11,808 bases of DNA from Physocladia obscura (Eukaryota > Chytridiomycota > Chytridiomycetes > Chytridiales > Chytriomycetaceae): the NCBI GenBank assembly GCA_027596945.1, contig JADGJH010001122.1:1-11808 (forward strand), given 5' to 3'. Under the pieces are notes generated by a model, which saw only the letters and a list, made by a program, of their open reading frames with translations, was not told the DNA's origin and searched no databases. Numbering within the stretch: the stretch's first letter is position 1; the number at the start of each line of letters is the position of its first letter. Shown here piece by piece: positions 7,572 through 11,808 of the stretch. The translations under genes were made by a program, and so were the position numbers.

Positions 7572-8843
7572 TTATCTTCTGGAAAAAGTCGTACCAAAGT
7601 CGTACACAGGATAGAACGGTACATTAATCGGTGCCCGATCTATACTACTCTCTTCGATACGTTCGTTATATTCTGAAAATATGTGCCTGCATTCGTTGAC
7701 AACCCAAAAAGTAACTGCACTGCTTGGCGCAGTTTTCATTAAACTTGGCAATAATCCTTTATATAAAGCGAAAATTCCTTCAGTTCGAACAATTTCGCGT
7801 GCACATTTGGCAAATCCAAACCCATTGTATTGAGGAATGTTTGAAATTACATACAAGTTTCGACTGGGTCCTTGTACTTCTAGTTGTTTTCTGAAAAACG
7901 ACAATGAATACATAATTGATATTTGAGTACTATTTTTATACCTGACAATGTCAAAAGGCATCACGGCAGTTTTACTGATGATTCCTGCTGTTGCACCACT
8001 TGCAAATTGATCACATACATGCGGCCAATATCCATGCTTTAAATTAGAATAATATAGGAAATAAATAAATGTTCCAATTATTTTTATCAACATACCTCCA
8101 CTCTTTTCAGTCGTTCAACCAAAATATCTTGGACACTAAACATGATTCCCATATACGGAGCGATTTGCAATAACGATGTCTAAACTCCTCTATAAAATCC
8201 CCTTATGCCTTCAGTTTTCGTAATTTGCACACACGCATGAACAATTCCCGAATATACTTTATGAATTCCCTGCATCGCAAATCGCGTTCGAAGCAAATCC
8301 AATGGGTATGTGACAACAGTTACGACGATTCCGGCAATTACTACGAAATACATTAGTTCGACATTTGTATTACGTTAGTTATTTCTTCTCACCTCCAGCA
8401 GCAAATGTCCTTGCAGAAAGTGGCATCGTTTCAGGATACAGTTTCAGCAATTCATGGTACACTAGGAATTAAACTGCTCCATATGTAAGATATAAGTGTT
8501 CGGCGGGCCAGTTCCCTTTCCAAAGACCCTATCAGATAGGGAGACAGCAAATCGAACAAAGGCAACAATATAAAAGACTAAAGAACCCGAATGCCTTCTT
8601 CTTTCGCAATTGTAGTCATGCTTTGAATAATTTCGGGATATTTCGGATGATTATGCGGCGAACGAGCAGATGTTTGGATCTGGGAGTAATTAACTTGTTT
8701 TGAATTGACTGTTTTTTGGAAAACCTGATCTTGACAACATCAAATGGTGCTATCACAAAACGTGCAACGACTCCCGCCATTGCGCCGCTTACTGCATTTT
8801 GTGCTTTAGTAAGCTCGAGTTTATTTCCGGTTTTGTTTCCCAT
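7572..8843 (-). pseudogene. Mitochondrial thiamine-pyrophosphate carrier (SLC25A19/TPC1-like), disrupted
   Basis: Five exons: 8843-8587, 8528-8393, 8340-8096, 8036-7942 and 7890-7572. They have GT-AG introns of 51-59 nt and would encode about 350 residues. All three carrier signatures are present: PFDVVKIR, PLDLLRTR and PFDIVRKQ. Phrases such as KGNWPAEHLYLTYGAV, LLQIAPYMGIMF and RKQLEVQGP match fungal thiamine-pyrophosphate carriers of the inner mitochondrial membrane. Three lesions break it. A frameshift in the TTTT run at 8720-8724 separates KIR from the following FQ-type frame (SPHNHPKYPEI). TAA at 8469-8471 replaces the Gln expected after YGAV. TAG at 8180-8182 replaces the Trp expected after FYRGV. 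The first intron also has a weak GTTCTT donor. Everything between the lesions is well conserved, so inactivation looks recent, or the assembly has errors. Confidence 0.85.
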
Positions 8844-8955
8844 CAAAATTCAAAATTCAAAATTCAAAAAAAAAAATGATTTTTTCACAATGATTTCATT
8901 GTTGCTCTTTGTCAACCTAAATAAAACTCTCATAAATATACCTTAGTCTTCAAAA
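8844..8955. promoter_or_regulatory. Divergent intergenic region of carrier and secreted-protein genes
   Basis: Only 112 nt separate the two start codons, so both promoters must overlap here or lie within it. It contains three perfect copies of CAAAATT (8844-8864) running into an A-tract, directly upstream of the carrier ATG, and an AT-rich stretch CATAAATATACC near 8931-8942 upstream of the plus-strand gene. No specific factor site is recognised. Confidence 0.5.
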
Positions 8956-10432
8956 ATGCTTCAAGTGAATCAAGCCACGTGTAAAATACTCCTACTTGCT
9001 ACTCTGTTTGGTTTCGCAGTATTCTCACATCCAATACAACGCGACAACCCAACTGCTCATGACTACGGCGGCCCCATAATTCAATCTGTGGAAGTGTAAG
9101 AAGCTAGGCCTATTTATTCTTATTAGTTTTTCATGGTTCGAGTATTTGAAGCATCTTATTGCAGTCATCCCGTATTTTTTGGTAGTGTCACCACAAAAAT
9201 GCAATCACATTTGCAAGATTTTTATTCATTTTTGGTTCAATCCCCGTTCATGGATCTTCTTTGTGAGTATATATCAAATCAGTATCATGCATTATTTTGA
9301 TTCTCAATGATGTAAATAATTCAAAAATCGTTGCTGCGGTGAAAACAGCTAACGATTATAGTCGTCCAACATTGAAAATTAATTATGGGAGCGTTGGCAC
9401 ATCATTTTCAACAACTTCAAACAAGACAACTATTGACGATAAGAACGACATTCAGCAATATATAAAGTTGTTTGCTCTATTCTTTTTGTTTTTTTTTCTA
9501 TTTGTACTGATTTTGGTGGTGAAACATAGAGGTCTGATTGGACATGGCTTTCAGCCAAATCCAAACACTTTGCTGACCGTACATCTGGGACCAGGAATAA
9601 CAGTGAAGCATTCAGGACAAACAAGGTTCAGCCTGATTTATTTCTTTATTGTTTTAATTCTAACACTCGTTGCTTTAAGCTGCATTGATTTTTGCGGATA
9701 TCATGTGAGATTGAACTTAATCTTCAAGTCAATTTCTTAATTTCAATACAAACAAATAGGAAACAATTAATGTATCCAGCTATAATATTTCAAACACAAA
9801 GTATGTTTATTATACTGTCATATCAGATATGGGCAATAAGTGTTCTGGCAGTGAGTTTTTTGTTTGAGTTTTGGTTTTTCAAGTTATTTTTTTTGATTGG
9901 TTGACTTTTCAGAGTGTGGATCTAGCAGTAATCAGACAAACAATATGCAATTGATAGCCAGCCATGAATTTGCTGAGTCGATAACGGATCCAGCGGCAGG
10001 GCAAGCTCGGGCAGTAGGAAAACCATTGGCTTGGTATATTCCAGGGCAAGGAGAAATTGGCGACGCGTGAGTGATCAATTTCACTTGTTTGTTTTTTGTT
10101 TACCTGACCAGGGGCAATAGATGTGATTTAATGCCGCAGCAGATCGTCGACAGCACGACGAACTTGCAGTGGACATTAGAAAGCGTCTGGTCAAACTCAC
10201 AAAAGAAGGTATTAAGTTTGATAAGATGACGGTCATGCTTCTAATGCTGATGAAACAGTGTGCAGCAACACTTCCGGCACTAGCAGCACCAATAATTGCT
10301 GTACCCAAGCCAGCGCTGCATAAGACTACCGAGACAACAATCAAATTACCCTCGCAAACTCGAATTATCAGTGTTACTGGGACTGTAAGCGCCACTGTTG
10401 TTGCGAGTAAAAGCAAAAACACAACGCATTAA
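8956..10432 (+). CDS. Secreted HExxE protein, EXORDIUM/PHI-1-like, nine exons
   Basis: Exons: 8956-9095, 9165-9262, 9349-9466, 9530-9625, 9680-9704, 9760-9850, 9913-10066, 10121-10208 and 10259-10432. All join in frame to 327 residues. Residues 1-24 (MLQVNQATCKILLLATLFGF...) form a signal peptide. DYGGPIIQSVEVHPVFFGSV is the family's N-terminal signature. Later come DDKNDIQQYIKGL, TVHLGPGITV, a Cys pair in SCIDFCGYH (152, 156), a second in KCSGKCGSSS (187, 191), SHEFAESITDP (HExxE at 207-211), LAWYIPGQGEIGDAC and VWSNSQKKC, then a Thr/Ala/Lys-rich tail. Similar secreted fungal and bacterial proteins carry SHE-x2-E-x2-TDP followed by EIGD-x-C, related to plant phosphate-induced/EXORDIUM proteins. 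The His and Glu residues suggest metal binding, but catalysis is not shown. Exon 5 is only 25 nt. Confidence 0.8.
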
Positions 10433-10491
10433 ACTTTGATTGTTTTTTGAAAGTGAAATTTTTCCAAAAAACCAAGAGCAATTGAATTGAG

Positions 10492-11739
10492 ATGGCAGCC
10501 TCGTTTTGGACATCGTCGCAGCGGTGAGTCATGTGCAGCGTCACGTGACCAGGCGGAGCGTCACGTTGGAAACGAAAACTTGCTTGGAACGCTAACCAGA
10601 TAGACTTGCTGCACCACAGGAGAGAATGGCTATTTACTCGGCCCGAACTCGATGCTCTGATCACAGCCAACAACAGCAGCAACCTCTCCTCTCTCGAGCG
10701 CGAGCTGCTACTACTGCACTACACTTCCGGTGCAAAACCCCCTCAATTGTAATCAAGTGTTACCGAGTATCTAATACATTAAAATTCAACGCTTATCGTT
10801 TCAGCAATCGCGCAGATGGCAAAGGTAATGAAGCTTCGCCAGCAGGTTCTCGCCACGGCTATTGTATTTTTCCGCCGGTATTTTGTGCGCCGACCTTTCA
10901 ACCGCAGCAGTAGCAGCAGCAACAACAACAACAACAATAACAACAACAATAACAACAACTCTCACTGGCTTCTCCTCGTTGCTGCGACCTGCGTGTATCT
11001 CGCCTGCAAAGTCGAAGAAGCTCCCGTTCACATCAAAACTGTTGTCCAGTCCGTCGCAACCCTCAACTTTCTTCCTGCCCGTTGAGTACTATATTATAGA
11101 ATTCGAAAGCATCTATTCAAAATATACCTATACATAGCTTCCCCTCCCATCGACACCCTTAACATATCTGAGTGCGAATTTTATTTGCTCGAAGGACTCA
11201 AGTTCTACATGATTGTATTTCATCCGTATCAGTCCGTTCAATTGTTTGTATTCGATCATACGCGCGAAGTGAGACGAAGGAAGTCGAAACTTTGCGAACG
11301 AAATAAGGAATGAACGAAAACATGAATATTAATTCTATTTCAAAAAATAAATAAGGTATATTAAAGACTTAAATCTTGCCGACGACGCAAACAAAGTCTT
11401 TATTCAAAACGCATGGATGGTTGTAAACGATACTTATAGATCCAACTTATTCTTGCTGTATCCTCCCCATATGATCGCTTTGGCTGTGATTTTTTTGACA
11501 GCCGGAATGCAAGAGGATGTTTTGAAAGGAAGCGGTGTTGATTTTGGAGCTTGGTTTTCTAGGTTCAATGTTGGGCTGAATGAAGTGTGTTTTTTTTGTT
11601 TTTTGTTTTTTTGTTTTTATTTTGACTCACAACTTTCCAGATTCTCGTACTTGTTCAACAAATTTTGGATATATATCATGTCATGTCTCTCTGTGAAGAG
11701 TCTAAAATTCCAGATGTACTGAAAAAGCTTGAACAATAA
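10492..11739 (+). CDS. Cyclin C, Mediator CDK8-module cyclin
   Basis: Exons: 10492-10523, 10620-10729, 10805-11080, 11138-11243, 11356-11584 and 11641-11739. The spliced product is 283 residues, the normal length of cyclin C. It opens MAASFWTSSQRREW, the conserved N-terminal start of cyclin C, and has LRQQVLATAIVFFRR at 58-72, CVYLACKVEE at 110-119 (cyclin box), ISECEFYLLE, IVFHPYQS, and AWMVVNDTYRSNLFLLYPPH at 194-213. Cyclin C activates CDK8 in the Mediator kinase module in the nucleus; in budding yeast it also moves to mitochondria under stress. Residues 82-99 are five Ser and thirteen Asn, an insertion between helices of the first cyclin fold. The 11244 donor (GTTTGT) was chosen because it restores the HPYQSVQLYIKDL family alignment. 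Only 59 nt separate this ATG from the upstream gene's stop. Confidence 0.92.
10906..10959 (+). repeat. AGC/AAC trinucleotide repeat inside cyclin C
   Basis: Five Ser codons (AGC with one AGT) run directly into thirteen Asn codons (AAC with two AAT). The tract stays in frame with the cyclin C reading frame and is a coding microsatellite likely to vary in length between strains. Confidence 0.85.
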
Positions 11740-11756
11740 TTTAATGTGTAGAAATG

Positions 11757-11762
11757 AATAAA
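11757..11762 (+). terminator. Poly(A) signal of cyclin C
   Basis: AATAAA begins 17 nt after the TAA stop at 11737-11739 and is the only canonical signal before the end of the window. Confidence 0.65.
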
Positions 11763-11808
11763 GACCATAAATCATTTTGAATATTTTATGTTAAGGCAAC
11801 CAAATAAC

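Noticed and set aside
8180..8471. TAA and TAG inside the carrier as a sign of a non-standard genetic code
   Set aside because: The two codons fall at different expected residues (Gln and Trp), and TAA or TAG end other genes in the window, so reassignment is not consistent. A frameshift in the same gene supports decay.
9225..9250. TTTGGTTCAATCCCCGTTC resembling a tRNA T-arm
   Set aside because: No acceptor stem, anticodon arm or D-arm surrounds it, and it lies in exon 2 of the secreted protein gene.
9297..9740. A single 147-residue membrane protein with Phe/Leu-rich segments
   Set aside because: The hydrophobic segments are translated T-rich introns (9467-9529 and 9626-9679). The parts between them belong to exons 3 and 4 of the secreted protein.
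10169..10432. A separate 87-residue gene starting MDIRKRLV
   Set aside because: Its C-terminal part is the last exon of the secreted HExxE gene (spliced at 10208/10259). The N-terminal part is a different frame of exon 8 and an intron.
10801..11031. Minus-strand frame with a Val-rich run
   Set aside because: It is the antisense of the AAC repeat in cyclin C, whose plus-strand frame is supported by strong family motifs.
11417..11722. An ORF ending in FCFLFFCFYF and FSYLFNKF as the cyclin C C-terminus
   Set aside because: That tail reads through a T-rich intron at 11585-11640. Splicing gives the normal ILVLVQQILDIYHV C-terminus.

Overview
The window is eukaryotic nuclear DNA. It is AT-rich and gene-dense, with short GT-AG introns (mostly 50-110 nt), AATAAA-type poly(A) signals and single-gene transcription units on both strands. 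The mix of genes best fits a zoosporic fungus of the Chytridiomycota: a cyclin C of fungal type, a thiamine-pyrophosphate carrier relative, a DltE-like SDR, a stand-alone PLOD-type glycosyltransferase, a secreted HExxE protein, and an LRR gene built of one-repeat exons. The lineage is an inference from gene content. All exon models below were spliced by eye.

Layout, left to right. Positions 1-1270 hold coding-like but broken minus-strand reading frames, including a GC-rich island at about 1000-1250; I recognise no family there. Positions 1537-3067 hold a plus-strand leucine-rich-repeat gene. Each 24-residue repeat is a separate 72-nt exon, and the exon-plus-intron cassette has been duplicated about nine times. 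The last repeats carry frameshifts and one repeat has lost its splice sites, so the gene is truncated or a pseudogene. A convergent two-exon short-chain dehydrogenase lies at 3357-4188 (minus). After a 950-nt spacer with a ~52-bp diverged repeat comes an intronless-in-CDS type II membrane glycosyltransferase (5141-6292, plus).

Positions 6293-7571 are mostly non-coding, with one orphan exon-like minus-strand frame at 6535-6686. A five-exon mitochondrial carrier of the SLC25A19/TPC1 type (7572-8843, minus) has two in-frame nonsense codons and one frameshift and looks like a recent pseudogene. It sits head-to-head, 112 nt apart, with a nine-exon secreted protein gene (8956-10432, plus) that carries an HEFAE motif. 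Only 59 nt later begins cyclin C (10492-11739, plus, six exons, 283 aa), which has a Ser5-Asn13 insertion in its first cyclin fold.

The genes do not form an obvious pathway. Cyclin C is the partner of CDK8 in Mediator, the carrier would import thiamine pyrophosphate into mitochondria, and the glycosyltransferase and the HExxE protein belong to the secretory route. The strongest points for follow-up are the LRR exon-cassette expansion and decay, the carrier pseudogene, the multi-exon secreted HExxE family, and the stand-alone PLOD-like glycosyltransferase.
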